A stretch of 64,000 bases of DNA from Pasteurella atlantica (GTDB lineage Bacteria; Pseudomonadota; Gammaproteobacteria; Enterobacterales; Pasteurellaceae), in NCBI RefSeq assembly GCF_963693435.1, contig NZ_OY856306.1, forward strand, positions 496,001-560,000, in the 5' to 3' direction. The position numbers and the translations under genes are program-made. Shown here one piece after another: positions 1-10,250 of the stretch. Each line of letters starts with the position of its first letter. Position 1 is the stretch's first letter. The notes below the pieces were generated by a model. It had not been told where the DNA came from and made no database searches. It saw nothing but the letters and a program-made list of their open reading frames with translations.

Positions 1-206
1 ACTAAATTAATTTGATCCAGTACTTTTTGAGCAAATTCACGAGGATTGACCCCTAATTTCTTCGCTGCTCCCATAATACCATTGGCTTGATAATCCCCAA
101 ATTGAGGTTTTCCCGATTGACGCACCAATGCTTCACAATTTGCTTCAGCACCAGCTAAAACCATTGCTTGCTGAATTTGTTTAGATAAAATTTGTTGAAT
201 ATTCAT
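1..206 (-). CDS. argS: Arginyl-tRNA synthetase, N-terminal part (cut by window edge)
   Basis: The reverse strand from the ATG at 206 reads 68 codons without a stop to the window edge, beginning [15 protein letters not shown] and containing [16 protein letters not shown]. This is the N-terminal domain of class I arginyl-tRNA synthetase, which charges tRNA-Arg in the cytoplasm; the QFGDYQANG stretch is characteristic of the proteobacterial enzyme. The catalytic HIGH-type motif lies beyond the edge and cannot be checked. It is divergent from the lipoprotein gene at 380, with about 170 bp of shared upstream DNA. Confidence 0.93.
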   Translation of the reverse strand, partial: MNIQQILSKQIQQAMVLAGAEANCEALVRQSGKPQFGDYQANGIMGAAKKLGVNPREFAQKVLDQINL

Positions 207-286
207 TTTTATAACCTGTTAATAATGTAATCGTATTAAATATGGATAAGATGATACTAAATTTTGCAAAAACTTTCGACAATCTT

Positions 287-295
287 ACCGCTTGT
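287..295 (-). repeat. DNA uptake word (ACAAGCGGT type), single copy
   Basis: The plus strand reads ACCGCTTGT with TTTTGCAAAA about 20 bp to its left. This is the Actinobacillus-type uptake core with its A/T-rich partner. It sits between the divergent argS and slyB genes. Another single copy of the core lies at 1100-1108, just past the RhuM remnant. Confidence 0.7.
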
Positions 296-379
296 TTTTT
301 GATAAAAGAACTCTTTTGAGTGATTATTGTCTTAAATAGTGCAATAATGGAAGAAATTCAATTTTTAGGAGAATATAAA

Positions 380-844
380 ATGAAGAAATTAGGTTTAACA
401 TTTGCCTTAGCCATCAGTTTAGGTTTGGTGGGTTGTGCTAATCAAGATGTATATGGCGGAAATGTATATACTGGATCTCAAGCAAAAGAAGCTCGTTCAA
501 TTAGCTATGGAAAAATTGTTTCTGTACGTGACGTTCTTATTCAAGCAAAAAGTGATGGTGTTATCGGCGGAATTGGTGGTGGTGCACTTGGTGGTGTACT
601 TGGCTCTACTATCGGTGGTGGAAAAGGTCAAGAAATTGCCACCGCAGTTGGGGCAATTGCAGGTGCTGTGCTTGGTAATAAAACAGAGCAAAAAATGAAT
701 CAAGTTGTTTCTATGGAAATGGTGATTCGCAAAGATAATGGTAAAGAAATTGTCGTGGTTCAGAAAAAAGAAGCTGGTTTTGTACCAGGTAAACGAGTAA
801 GAATAGTTGGCTCATCTTCTGATCTTAATGTTTCATTACTTTAA
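380..844 (+). CDS. slyB: SlyB/Pcp-type glycine-zipper outer-membrane lipoprotein
   Basis: 154-residue lipoprotein. An upstream in-frame start at 320 exists, but the ATG at 380 is preferred: it has an AGGAG Shine-Dalgarno sequence at 367-371 and opens directly into a lipoprotein signal peptide with lipobox LVGC, giving Cys19 as the lipidated residue. Residues about 78-110 are a glycine zipper (GVIGGIGGGALGGVLGSTIG) typical of the 17-kDa antigen / SlyB family, followed by a short C-terminal beta domain. Family members sit in the outer membrane and support envelope integrity; in enterobacteria slyB belongs to the PhoP regulon, and no such control is visible here. A weak terminator follows at 920-947. 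The family is clear; slyB versus pcp naming is less so. Confidence 0.85.
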   Translation: MKKLGLTFALAISLGLVGCANQDVYGGNVYTGSQAKEARSISYGKIVSVRDVLIQAKSDGVIGGIGGGALGGVLGSTIGGGKGQEIATAVGAIAGAVLGNKTEQKMNQVVSMEMVIRKDNGKEIVVVQKKEAGFVPGKRVRIVGSSSDLNVSLL

Positions 845-919
845 ATATTATTAAAATATGTAGGGTTAGCGATACTCGTTAATTCTACTAACACTAAGAG
901 ATAGAGAAATACAAGTTAT

Positions 920-947
920 GAACACTCTTGTGGTGTTCTAATTTTTT
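920..947 (+). terminator. Weak intrinsic terminator after the SlyB-type gene
   Basis: The arms GAACAC (920-925) and GTGTTC (933-938) form a 6-bp stem with a 7-nt loop, followed by ATTTTTTG. The stem is short, so efficiency is doubtful. Confidence 0.45.
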
Positions 948-953
948 GCCCTA

Positions 954-1095
954 ATATCAGGGCGAGCTCATAAATTCCCCTATGCAATTCACGGACAAAC
1001 CGTCGCTGACTTAATTTATAAGAAAGCAGATACCAACAAAGAATTTATGGGTTTACAAACGTGGAAAAATGCTGATTTGCAAATTTTTGATTGAA
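954..1095 (+). pseudogene. Remnant of a RhuM-family virulence/phage-type protein
   Basis: One frame reads HKFPYAIHGQTVADLIYKK from 969 and continues through ADTNKEFMGLQTWKNADLQI to a TGA at 1093-1095. This matches the conserved block of RhuM-family proteins, which usually read HYAVHGHTAAEVI then RAD.....FMGLT.W. Intact members are about 300 residues or longer; here roughly 45 codons survive, with no start codon, no Shine-Dalgarno sequence and none of the rest of the protein. An uptake word follows immediately. The function of RhuM proteins is unclear; they occur on islands and prophages. Confidence 0.65.
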
Positions 1096-1397
1096 TGTGA
1101 CCGCTTGTTTTTTCTTATTAGTAATTTCCCCTTTAGCTTACAAATTAGAAAGACGATTTTTTATTTAGCCAACCATAAATAGTGTGTTTTTTATTCTTTA
1201 ATAGAGCAAATAATCTATATTCATCACAAAAAAATCCCTTTTTAACCAAATTAACCTTATCAATCATTAGTATTTTTTATTGTTATCATTTATAATTCTA
1301 ATCTAAAATAATAAAGTTAATTCTATATTTCATATAAATTGAGATAAAAATCAAAATAAATTGGCTTTTTTGAAATATAAAAGTGGGAAGGGGTGTT

Positions 1398-4300
1398 ATG
1401 TTATATGATAAAAATGAAGTGCGAGAAAACTGTGGGTTTGGGTTAATCGCAAATATTGAGGGTGAACAAAGCCATAAAGTGGTGCGTAATGCCATTTTAG
1501 GTCTCTCTCGTATGCAACATCGTGGAGCGGTGTTATCAGATGGAAAAACAGGGGATGGCTGTGGGTTACACTTGCAAATGCCAAAACGCTTTTTTCGTTT
1601 TATTGCTGAAGAGCAAGGGTTTAAATTGGCAAAAGAGTTTGCGGTGGGGCAGATTTTTTTTCCTGCAGAGCCTGAATTAATCGAGCAATATACACAGATT
1701 ATTAAACAAGAATTAACCAAAGAAACCTTAACCATCAGTGCGTGGCGTGATGTAGCGATCAATAGGTCTATTTTAGGATCTATTGCCTTAGCCAGTTTAC
1801 CTGCGATTAAACAGGTATTTATTAATGTACCACCGGGTTGGGGCATTAAGGATATGGAACGCCGTTTATATATGGCACGTCGTCGTATTGAAAAACGCAT
1901 TGAACATAATGATTTTTATATTTGTAGCCTCTCTTCGCAAATTATTATCTACAAAGGGCTATGTATTCCTAAAGATTTGCCTAAATTTTATTTAGATTTG
2001 GCGGATTTACGTATGGAAAGTGCGATTTGTCTCTTTCATCAACGTTTTTCTACCAATACGCTACCTCAATGGAAATTGGCACAACCTTTTCGTTATCTAG
2101 CCCATAATGGTGAAATCAATACCATTTCAGGAAACCGTGCGTGGGCAAGAGCAAGGGCATATAAATATAGCACGCCGTTGATCCCTGATTTGCAAACTAT
2201 TGCACCTTTTATCAATGAAACAGGCTCGGATTCTAGTTCGTTAGACAATATGTTAGAACTCTTTGTGAATGGGGGAATGGATTTATTTCGAGCAATGCGT
2301 TTATTGATTCCACCTGCGTGGCAACATAATCCTGATATGGATGAGGACTTGAAAGCTTTCTATGATTTTAATGCAATGCATATGGAACCTTGGGATGGAC
2401 CAGCTGGGATTGTGTTAAGTGATGGTCGTCACGTTGCTTGTAATTTGGATCGTAATGGTTTACGCCCTGCTCGTTATGTGATTACGCAAGATAAGTTAAT
2501 TACCATTGCCAGTGAAGTAGGGATTTGGGATTATGCCCCTGATGAAGTGATTGAAAAAGGGCGTGTTGGACCAGGGGAATTGTTAGTGATAGATACTGAT
2601 AATGGTCGCTTAATTCATTCCGCAGAAATTGATGCTGAAATTAAAGATCGCCACCCATATCGAGAGTGGTTAGAGAAAAATGTATTACGTTTAACCCCTT
2701 TTGAAAAGGTGTCTGATACTGAAGTTGGTGATATTGAGGTTACGCCTGAGCAACTACTCACTTATCAAAAGCAGTTTGGTTATACAAAAGAAGAGCTTGA
2801 AAATATCATTCAAGTATTGGGTGAGAACGGACAAGAGCCAGTAGGGTCGATGGGTGATGATACCCCATTTGCGGTATTGTCTGAAAAGCCTCGTGTTATT
2901 TATGATTATTTTCGTCAATATTTTGCACAGGTTACCAATCCGCCGATCGATCCTTTGCGAGAAGCCCACGTGATGAGCCTTGCCACAAATATTGGGCAAG
3001 AGGTGAGTGTCTTTTTTGAAACAGAAAGTACCTCCCATAGAGTGAATTTTAAATCGCCAATATTAGTTTATTCTGATATGCAACAAATATTGGCATTGCC
3101 TCAGCAGTGGTATAAACATATATTTTTAGATGCGACTTATAATCGTGATATTACCGATTTAAAAAGTGCCATTGCTGATTTGTGTGATCAAGCGGAAGAA
3201 GCCGCAAGAAAGGGTTGTGGTTTAATTGTGGTATCTGATCGTTTGATTAGTAAAACAAATTTACCTATTCCTGCGGCATTGTCAGTGGGGGCGATACAGC
3301 AACGTTTAGTTGAGAAAAATTTACGTTGTGATGCCAATATTATTGTGGAAACAGGCTCAGCACGTAACCCTCATCACTTTGCTGTGTTAATTGGGTTAGG
3401 AGCAACAGCGGTCTACCCTTATTTAGCTTATGAAACATTAGGGCAGCTAGTCAAACTAGGTGCAATGAATAAACCATTACGAGAAGTTATTGCGAATTTC
3501 CGTAAAGGGATTGATAAAGGGCTGTATAAAATAATGTCTAAAATGGGTATTTCGACTATCTCCTCTTACCGTTGTGCTCATCTTTTTGAAGCGGTAGGAT
3601 TAAGTAAAGAAATTACCAATTTATGTTTCCCTCGTATTACTTGTCGTATTGGTGGTGCTTCCTTTGAGCATTTAAACCAAGATAATATAATGCTCAACCG
3701 CTTAGCGTGGCGTGTTAGCCAACCATTACCAATGGGAGGAGAGCTTAAATATAAACCACAAGGTGAATATCACGCTTATAATCCTGATGTAGTGAATTAT
3801 TTACAACAAGCCGTGAATTCAGGGGATTATCAGATTTATAAAAAATATACCGAAGTGGTAAATAATCGCCCTGTTACCAATATTAGAGATTTATTACATC
3901 TGAAAATAGACTTACAACAGCCTATTCCTCTTGAACAGGTTGAACCCGCAGAAAATTTATATAAACGCTTTGATAGTGCGGCAATGAGTATCGGAGCATT
4001 AAGCCCAGAAGCCCACGAAGCATTAGCAACTGCAATGAACCGTTTAGGTGGTTTCTCAAATTCAGGGGAAGGAGGGGAAGATCCTGCTCGCTATGGCACA
4101 GAAAAAGTGTCTCGTATTAAGCAAGTCGCCTCAGGTCGTTTTGGGGTAACGCCTGCTTATTTAATGAGTGCTGATGTGATTCAAATTAAAGTAGCACAAG
4201 GGGCAAAACCCGGTGAAGGGGGGCAACTTCCAGGTGATAAAGTGACGCCTTATATTGCAAAATTACGTTATTCCGTACCGGGTTCAACCTTAATTTCCCC

Positions 4301-5864
4301 CCCGCCTCATCACGATATTTATTCTATTGAGGATTTGGCACAATTAATTTTTGATCTAAAACAGATCAATCCAACGGCATTAATTTCAGTAAAACTGGTT
4401 TCCTTACCAGGCGTTGGCACCATCGCAACAGGCGTGGCAAAAGCCTATGCAGATTTAATCACTATTGCAGGGTATGACGGTGGCACAGGTGCAAGCCCTC
4501 TAACGAGTGTCAAATATGCGGGTTCACCGTGGGAACTTGGTTTAGCAGAGGCTCAGCAGGCATTGGTTGAAAATAATTTACGTCATAAAGTCCGTTTACA
4601 AATTGATGGTGGCTTAAAAACTGGTCTTGATGTGATTAAAGCAGCGATTTTAGGGGCAGAAAGTTTTGGTTTTGGTACAGGTCCTATGATTGCATTAGGT
4701 TGCCGTTATTTGCGTATTTGTCACTTAAATAATTGTGCGACAGGTATTGCCACACAGGATGAGACGTTACGTCAAAATCATTATCACGGCTTACCTGAAA
4801 AAGCGATGAACTATTTTAAATTTATCGCCCAAGATGTACGTGAAATTATGGCACAACTCGGTGTTGAAAAATTAACGGATCTGATTGGGCGGACGGATCT
4901 TTTGGCGGTGATCGAAGGTAAAACGGCGAAGCACTCACAACTTGATTTAACGAGTTTACTTTATAAACCGCAAGTACCAAAAGGTGGGGCAACACATTGT
5001 ATTGAAAGTAATCCACCGATGGATCAAGGTTTACTCAATAAAGCGATAATGAAAGAAGCTGAGAGCGTATTGCAATCTGACGAGCCTTGCCATTTAGAAA
5101 TGAATTTTGATGTCAGCAATTTAGATCGTTCTATTGGGGCGACACTTTCAGGCAAAATTGCACAGAAATATGGTAATAAAGGCAATCCACAGCAACGCTT
5201 TGACCTTAATTTAGTGGGAACAGCAGGGCAAAGTTTAGGGGCGTGGTTATCTGGTGGCGTGAATATTTCTCTGATTGGCGATACTAACGATTATGTCGGT
5301 AAAGGTATGGCAGGCGGAAGCATTGTTATTCGTCCACATACTGGCGTGTCATTCCAACCAGAGCATTCAACCATTGCGGGGAATACCTGTTTATATGGTG
5401 CGACAGGTGGAACACTCTATGCTTCAGGGCGAGTGGGAGAACGTTTTGCGGTTCGTAACTCAGGTGCAATCGCTGTTGTTGAAGGTATTGGTGATAATGG
5501 TTGTGAATATATGACTGGCGGTGTGGTATGTGTGCTAGGTAAAACGGGTATTAACTTTGGTGCAGGTATGACTGGCGGTTTTGCTTACGTATTGGATGTG
5601 GATGATCGACTTCAAGAGCGTATCAATGGTGAGTTAGTGGAAGGGGTATCTATCGTTGATTTAACAAGGCATCAAGTACATTTAAAGAGTTTACTTTCTC
5701 AATATCTTGAGCAGACAATGAGTCCATTAGCAGAAGTTATTTTAGAGAATTGGGAAGAATATATTGCACGTTTTGTGCTTGTTAAACCCAGATCGAATGA
5801 TGTTGATGGCTTGCTAGGACAAGATCGCCATACCATCAATGAACTTGGTGTAATTACCCAATAG
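1398..5864 (+). CDS. gltB: Glutamate synthase (NADPH), large subunit
   Basis: 1488 residues, full length. It transfers the glutamine amide nitrogen to 2-oxoglutarate to make glutamate, together with GltD. A GTG at 1383 is in frame, but the ATG at 1398 has GGAAGGGG just upstream and gives MLYDKNEVRENCGFGL, where Cys12 is the amidotransferase nucleophile exposed after propeptide cleavage. Domains in order: class II glutamine amidotransferase (about 12-420), central domain, FMN-binding synthase domain (about 790-1160), and the GXGXG beta-helix (about 1230-1430, repeated GMAGG / GATGG / GMTGG). The 3Fe-4S ligands are Cys1102, Cys1108 and Cys1113 in CRYLRICHLNNC. gltD follows after 90 bp. Confidence 0.97.
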   Translation: MLYDKNEVRENCGFGLIANIEGEQSHKVVRNAILGLSRMQHRGAVLSDGKTGDGCGLHLQMPKRFFRFIAEEQGFKLAKEFAVGQIFFPAEPELIEQYTQIIKQELTKETLTISAWRDVAINRSILGSIALASLPAIKQVFINVPPGWGIKDMERRLYMARRRIEKRIEHNDFYICSLSSQIIIYKGLCIPKDLPKFYLDLADLRMESAICLFHQRFSTNTLPQWKLAQPFRYLAHNGEINTISGNRAWARARAYKYSTPLIPDLQTIAPFINETGSDSSSLDNMLELFVNGGMDLFRAMRLLIPPAWQHNPDMDEDLKAFYDFNAMHMEPWDGPAGIVLSDGRHVACNLDRNGLRPARYVITQDKLITIASEVGIWDYAPDEVIEKGRVGPGELLVIDTDNGRLIHSAEIDAEIKDRHPYREWLEKNVLRLTPFEKVSDTEVGDIEVTPEQLLTYQKQFGYTKEELENIIQVLGENGQEPVGSMGDDTPFAVLSEKPRVIYDYFRQYFAQVTNPPIDPLREAHVMSLATNIGQEVSVFFETESTSHRVNFKSPILVYSDMQQILALPQQWYKHIFLDATYNRDITDLKSAIADLCDQAEEAARKGCGLIVVSDRLISKTNLPIPAALSVGAIQQRLVEKNLRCDANIIVETGSARNPHHFAVLIGLGATAVYPYLAYETLGQLVKLGAMNKPLREVIANFRKGIDKGLYKIMSKMGISTISSYRCAHLFEAVGLSKEITNLCFPRITCRIGGASFEHLNQDNIMLNRLAWRVSQPLPMGGELKYKPQGEYHAYNPDVVNYLQQAVNSGDYQIYKKYTEVVNNRPVTNIRDLLHLKIDLQQPIPLEQVEPAENLYKRFDSAAMSIGALSPEAHEALATAMNRLGGFSNSGEGGEDPARYGTEKVSRIKQVASGRFGVTPAYLMSADVIQIKVAQGAKPGEGGQLPGDKVTPYIAKLRYSVPGSTLISPPPHHDIYSIEDLAQLIFDLKQINPTALISVKLVSLPGVGTIATGVAKAYADLITIAGYDGGTGASPLTSVKYAGSPWELGLAEAQQALVENNLRHKVRLQIDGGLKTGLDVIKAAILGAESFGFGTGPMIALGCRYLRICHLNNCATGIATQDETLRQNHYHGLPEKAMNYFKFIAQDVREIMAQLGVEKLTDLIGRTDLLAVIEGKTAKHSQLDLTSLLYKPQVPKGGATHCIESNPPMDQGLLNKAIMKEAESVLQSDEPCHLEMNFDVSNLDRSIGATLSGKIAQKYGNKGNPQQRFDLNLVGTAGQSLGAWLSGGVNISLIGDTNDYVGKGMAGGSIVIRPHTGVSFQPEHSTIAGNTCLYGATGGTLYASGRVGERFAVRNSGAIAVVEGIGDNGCEYMTGGVVCVLGKTGINFGAGMTGGFAYVLDVDDRLQERINGELVEGVSIVDLTRHQVHLKSLLSQYLEQTMSPLAEVILENWEEYIARFVLVKPRSNDVDGLLGQDRHTINELGVITQ

Positions 5865-5873
5865 TGAGCAATA

Positions 5874-5928
5874 ACAAGCGGTAGGATAAAGATCAAAATT
5901 TGCAAATTTTTATCACTAAGTCACCGCT
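5874..5928. repeat. Inverted pair of uptake words between gltB and gltD
   Basis: ACAAGCGGTA starts at 5874 and ACCGCT lies at 5923-5928 in opposite orientation. CAAAATTTGCAAATTTT sits between them with inner GATAAA/TTTATC complementarity. The arrangement can fold as a long hairpin ending near a T-rich stretch. It is one of five such dyads in the window (see 7372, 32594, 38353 and 55318). Confidence 0.65.
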
Positions 5929-5954
5929 ATCACCAAATTAAAGTAGGAAAGAAT

Positions 5955-7364
5955 ATGACAAGACAAGGCAATATTTATCAATTTATCGATGTAAATCGTA
6001 ATGATCCACCTAAAATTCCCTTAATACAAAGGAAAGAGGATTTTATTGAGATTTATGAAGTGTTTAGTGAACCACAGGCACAGTCCCAAGCAGATCGTTG
6101 TTTAGCCTGTGGTAACCCTTATTGTCAACATAAATGCCCATTACATAATAATATTCCAGAATGGCTGAAACTAACCTATGAAGGGCGAATTATTGAAGCA
6201 GCAGAATTGGCACACGAAACGAATACATTACCTGAAATTTGCGGACAAGTTTGTCCTCAAGATCGCTTATGTGAAGGAGCGTGTACTTTAAATCCTGAAT
6301 TTGGTGCCGTGACGATTGGCAGTATTGAAAAATATATCACAGAAACCGCCTTTGAAATGGGCTGGCGACCTCAAGTAAAAAACATTCCTCATTCAGGTAA
6401 AAAAGTCGCAGTAATTGGCTCAGGACCTGCTGGCTTAGGCTGTGCTGAGCAACTGATTAAAAATGGTGTGTCGGTCACGGTGTATGAACGTCAACCTGAA
6501 ATTGGCGGATTACTCACTTTTGGTATTCCATCATTTAAGTTAGAAAAAAGTGTGATGAGCCGTCGCCGTGAAATTTTTAGTGAAATGGGGATTGAGTTCA
6601 AATTGAATATTGAAATTGGAAAAGATATTCAGTTGGAGGAAATTGTCAATGACTATGATGCCGTTTTTTTAGGGATAGGGACGTATCAAAGTATCAAAGC
6701 GAATATTCCTAATGAAGAGGCTCAAGGAGTCTATTCTGCCCTTCCTTTTTTGATTGGCAATACAAAGAATGTGATGAGCTTAGAGACCGACGAATTTGTT
6801 TCATTACAAGGTAAGCGAGTGGTTGTGTTAGGTGGCGGTGATACGGCAATGGATTGTGTGCGTACTGCTATTCGTCAACAAGCAACGGAAGTGATATGTG
6901 CTTATCGTCGTGATGAAACCAATATGCCGGGTTCTAAAAAAGAGTTTGTTAATGCAAAAGAAGAGGGGGTTAAATTTCAATTTAATGTACAACCTACGGC
7001 AATTCAAACCAATGAAAAAGGTGAAGTAACAGGTATTGAAATTGTACATACCCAACTGGGAAAACCAGATAGTAGTGGTCGTCAGCGAGCTGAGATTGTG
7101 GAAGGCAGTGAAAAAATCATTGATTGTGATGTCGTGATTGTTGCCTTTGGTTTTTCTCCTTCAAAAATGTCTTTTTTAGAGCAAGTCAGTGTAAAAATAG
7201 ATGATTACGGTAGAATTGAAGCAAAAGGAAATCATAAGCAACAAACATCCAATCAGAAAATTTTTGCAGGAGGAGATATTACCAGAGGTTCAGATCTTGT
7301 TGTCACTGCGATCGCAGAAGGACGAGATGCCGCCCACTCTATTCTAGATTATTTAGAGGTATGA
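5955..7364 (+). CDS. gltD: Glutamate synthase (NADPH), small subunit
   Basis: 469 residues. The beta subunit takes electrons from NADPH through FAD and passes them through two 4Fe-4S clusters to GltB. Cysteine clusters are visible at residues 49, 52, 57 and 61 (CLACGNPYCQHKC) and at 96, 100, 106 and 110 (CGQVCPQDRLCEGAC). A first Rossmann motif VAVIGSGPAGLGCAE near residue 150 binds FAD and a second, VVVLGGGDTAMDC near 290, binds NADPH. The C-terminal IFAGGD.TRGSDLVVTAIAEGR is the usual family ending. The start ATG follows AGTAGGAAAGA. It is probably cotranscribed with gltB, although an uptake-word dyad lies between them. Confidence 0.97.
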   Translation: MTRQGNIYQFIDVNRNDPPKIPLIQRKEDFIEIYEVFSEPQAQSQADRCLACGNPYCQHKCPLHNNIPEWLKLTYEGRIIEAAELAHETNTLPEICGQVCPQDRLCEGACTLNPEFGAVTIGSIEKYITETAFEMGWRPQVKNIPHSGKKVAVIGSGPAGLGCAEQLIKNGVSVTVYERQPEIGGLLTFGIPSFKLEKSVMSRRREIFSEMGIEFKLNIEIGKDIQLEEIVNDYDAVFLGIGTYQSIKANIPNEEAQGVYSALPFLIGNTKNVMSLETDEFVSLQGKRVVVLGGGDTAMDCVRTAIRQQATEVICAYRRDETNMPGSKKEFVNAKEEGVKFQFNVQPTAIQTNEKGEVTGIEIVHTQLGKPDSSGRQRAEIVEGSEKIIDCDVVIVAFGFSPSKMSFLEQVSVKIDDYGRIEAKGNHKQQTSNQKIFAGGDITRGSDLVVTAIAEGRDAAHSILDYLEV

Positions 7365-7371
7365 TAAAAAA

Positions 7372-7427
7372 ACAAGCGGTCAGATAAACACAAAAATTTG
7401 CAAATTTTTGCATTAAAGTGACCGCTT
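7372..7427. repeat. Inverted pair of uptake words after gltD
   Basis: ACAAGCGGTCA (7372-7382) and TGACCGCTT (7419-7427) are inverted around CAAAAATTTGCAAATTTTTG. It begins 8 bp after the gltD stop codon, so it may serve as the end of the gltBD transcript as well as an uptake signal. Confidence 0.65.
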
Positions 7428-7498
7428 ATTAACAAAGACTTGATTTTATTTACAATAATGAATAAATTATATTAAAACTAACCAATAAGGACGTAATT

Positions 7499-8911
7499 AT
7501 GTCAAATGCAGCAGTGCAAAATGTATTTAAATTAATCGAAGAAAATGAGATCAAATTTGTTCTTCTTCGTTTTACCAATATCCAAGGGAAAGAGCACGGC
7601 GTCTCTTTACCTATTAGTGCCGTAGATGAAGACCTTTTTGAAGAAGGTAAAATGTTTGATGGTTCATCAGTAGAAGGTTGGAAAGCTATTAATAAAGCCG
7701 ATATGTTATTAATGCCAATTGCAGAAAGTGCTGTTGTTGATCCTTTTGCTCAAATTCCAACGCTCTCTATTCGTTGTAGTGTTTATGAACCAAGTACAAT
7801 GCAATCTTATGATCGTGATCCTCGTTCTATCGCAATGCGAGCAGAAACTTATTTGAAATCAACAGGTATTGCAGATAGCGTATTATTTGGACCAGAGCCT
7901 GAATTCTTCTTATTTGATGATGTACGTTTTAGTAATAAAATGAATGGCAATTCTTATGCGATTGATGATATTGAAGGGGCGTGGAATACCAATAGAAAAT
8001 ATGAAGAGGGGAACAATGCTTATCGTCCTCTTGTTAAAGGAGGGTACTGTGCTGTAGCACCTAATGATACTGGACACGACATTCGTTCTGAAATGTGTTT
8101 GTTATTAGAAGAAATGGGCTTAGTAATTGAAGCACATCACCACGAAGTCGCAACCGCAGGGCAAAATGAAATTGCCACTCAATTTAACTCCTTAGTATTA
8201 AAAGCAGATGAAACTCAAATTTATAAGTATGTGGTACAAAATGTCGCATTAGAACACGGTAAAACAGCCTGCTTTATGCCAAAACCATTAGCGGGTGATA
8301 ATGGCTCAGGAATGCACTGTAATATGTCATTAAGTAAAGATGGACAAAATATCTTTATGGGGGATAAATATGCAGGTCTTTCAGAAACCGCATTGTATTA
8401 CATTGGTGGTATTATCAAACACGCCAGAGCATTAAATGCCTTTACTAACCCAACAACTAACTCATACAAACGTTTAGTTCCGGGTTTTGAAGCGCCAGTA
8501 TTACTGGCGTACTCAGCAGGTAATCGTTCTGCTTCTATCCGTATTCCAGCGGTCACAAGCCCTAAAGCAACACGTATTGAAGCACGTTTCCCTGATCCAT
8601 TAGCAAATCCATACTTAGCATTTTCTGCGTTATTAATGGCAGGGCTTGATGGAATTAATAATAAAATCCACCCAGGGGATGCAATGGATAAAAATCTTTA
8701 CGATCTTCCTCCAGAAGAGCTTAAAGGTATTCCAGCAGTAGCGGGTTCACTAGGTGAAGCATTAGACGCCCTTGAGCAAGATTATGAATTCTTAACTCAA
8801 GGTGGGGTATTCTCAAAAACCTTTATTGATACCTTTATTGAAATAAAACGTAAAGAAGTTGAGCGTTTGAATATGACCCCACATCCACTAGAATTTGAAA
8901 TGTATTATTAA
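7499..8911 (+). CDS. glnA: Glutamine synthetase type I (adenylylation-type)
   Basis: 470 residues. It makes glutamine from glutamate, ammonia and ATP, supplying the amide donor used by the GltBD pair just upstream. Visible landmarks are [11 protein letters not shown], the ATP/metal-binding [12 protein letters not shown] and [13 protein letters not shown], and NRSASIRIP near the active site. Tyr401 in [10 protein letters not shown] matches the tyrosine adenylylated by GlnE in the enterobacterial enzyme, so control by adenylylation is expected from family knowledge. ATG follows AATAAGGACG. No glnK, ntrB or ntrC lies next to it. A strong terminator follows. Confidence 0.97.
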   Translation: MSNAAVQNVFKLIEENEIKFVLLRFTNIQGKEHGVSLPISAVDEDLFEEGKMFDGSSVEGWKAINKADMLLMPIAESAVVDPFAQIPTLSIRCSVYEPSTMQSYDRDPRSIAMRAETYLKSTGIADSVLFGPEPEFFLFDDVRFSNKMNGNSYAIDDIEGAWNTNRKYEEGNNAYRPLVKGGYCAVAPNDTGHDIRSEMCLLLEEMGLVIEAHHHEVATAGQNEIATQFNSLVLKADETQIYKYVVQNVALEHGKTACFMPKPLAGDNGSGMHCNMSLSKDGQNIFMGDKYAGLSETALYYIGGIIKHARALNAFTNPTTNSYKRLVPGFEAPVLLAYSAGNRSASIRIPAVTSPKATRIEARFPDPLANPYLAFSALLMAGLDGINNKIHPGDAMDKNLYDLPPEELKGIPAVAGSLGEALDALEQDYEFLTQGGVFSKTFIDTFIEIKRKEVERLNMTPHPLEFEMYY

Positions 8912-8938
8912 TTTTTATTTAACAAACAAAATAGTATT

Positions 8939-9000
8939 AACTCGTTGATAAATTTTATTTTAGCACTCACTTGCTATAGAAATTTATCAGCGAGTTATTG
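8939..9000 (+). terminator. Long hairpin terminator after glnA
   Basis: The arms 8939-8955 and 8980-8996 are complementary over 17 bp with one G-U pair (AACTCGTTGATAAATTT against AAATTTATCAGCGAGTT). The loop is 24 nt and ATTGTTTTATAAT follows. The downstream T run is modest, but the stem is long and well placed. Confidence 0.7.
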
Positions 9001-9038
9001 TTTTATAATGATTAGTCTGTTTTTATCTAACTTTTAAC

Positions 9039-9067
9039 TTGCTTTTTATTTTATAGTCAGGTAACAT
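9039..9067 (+). promoter_or_regulatory. Candidate sigma-70 promoter of the S10 operon
   Basis: TTGCTT (9039-9044) and TAACAT (9062-9067) are spaced by 17 bp, about 200 bp before rpsJ. The spacing is good and the -10 box is imperfect. A transcript from here would carry the long structured leader described next. Confidence 0.4.
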
Positions 9068-9576
<509 letters not shown>

Positions 9577-9602
9577 TTGGGAAATTTAAAGAGGTTATTA
9601 CA

Positions 9603-10235
9603 ATGATTGGTTTAATCGGTCGTAAAGTTGGTATGACTCGTATCTTCACTGAAGATGGCGTTTCAGTACCAGTTACAGTTATCGAAATCGAAGCCAACCG
9701 TGTGACTCAAGTTAAAACCCTTGAAACAGACGGCTACTGTGCAATTCAAGTTACAACTGGTGCTAAAAAAGCAAGCCGAGTAACTAAGCCAGAAGCAGGT
9801 CATTTCGTAAAAGCAGGTGTTGAAGCTGGTCGCGGTTTATGGGAATTTCGTACTGAAGGTGAAACTCAAGAGTTCACTTTAGGACAAGAAATCAAAGTGG
9901 ACATTTTCACAGATGTTCAAAAAGTAGATGTTACTGGTACATCAAAAGGTAAAGGATTTGCAGGCGGTGTTAAACGCTGGAACTTCCGTACTCAAGATGC
10001 TACTCACGGTAACTCTTTATCACATCGTGTTCTTGGATCGATTGGTCAATGCCAAACGCCAGGTCGTGTGTTTAAAGGTAAGAAAATGGCTGGACACTTA
10101 GGGGCTGAACGTGTAACTGTTCAATCACTTGAAGTTGTTCGTGTAGATGCTGAACGTAACGTGCTATTAGTAAAAGGATCTGTTCCTGGTGCTATTAATG
10201 GTAACGTTATTGTCAAACCAGCTGTTAAAGCATAA
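9603..10235 (+). CDS. rplC: 50S ribosomal protein L3
   Basis: 210 residues, starting [15 protein letters not shown] and containing the family signature region [21 protein letters not shown]3 binds near the 3' end of 23S rRNA and its long loop reaches towards the peptidyl transferase centre. The glutamine in [10 protein letters not shown] is the residue methylated by PrmB in E. coli. AAGAGG precedes the ATG. Second gene of the S10 operon. Confidence 0.98.
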   Translation: MIGLIGRKVGMTRIFTEDGVSVPVTVIEIEANRVTQVKTLETDGYCAIQVTTGAKKASRVTKPEAGHFVKAGVEAGRGLWEFRTEGETQEFTLGQEIKVDIFTDVQKVDVTGTSKGKGFAGGVKRWNFRTQDATHGNSLSHRVLGSIGQCQTPGRVFKGKKMAGHLGAERVTVQSLEVVRVDAERNVLLVKGSVPGAINGNVIVKPAVKA

Positions 10236-10250
10236 GTCTAGGAGATAGAG

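Larger units (their letters stand above)
845..1397. other. 553-bp gap between the SlyB-type gene and gltB
   Basis: Contains the weak terminator (920-947), the RhuM-like remnant (954-1095), a single uptake word (1100-1108) and an AT-rich gltB upstream region with a TATAAT at 1291-1296. No good -35 partner is visible at the right distance, so I do not call a gltB promoter. No intact gene is seen. Confidence 0.6.

Noticed and set aside
1298-1900. A 200-codon minus-strand open frame over the start of gltB
   Set aside because: It is antisense to the well-conserved gltB coding sequence, has no recognisable domain and no ribosome-binding site.
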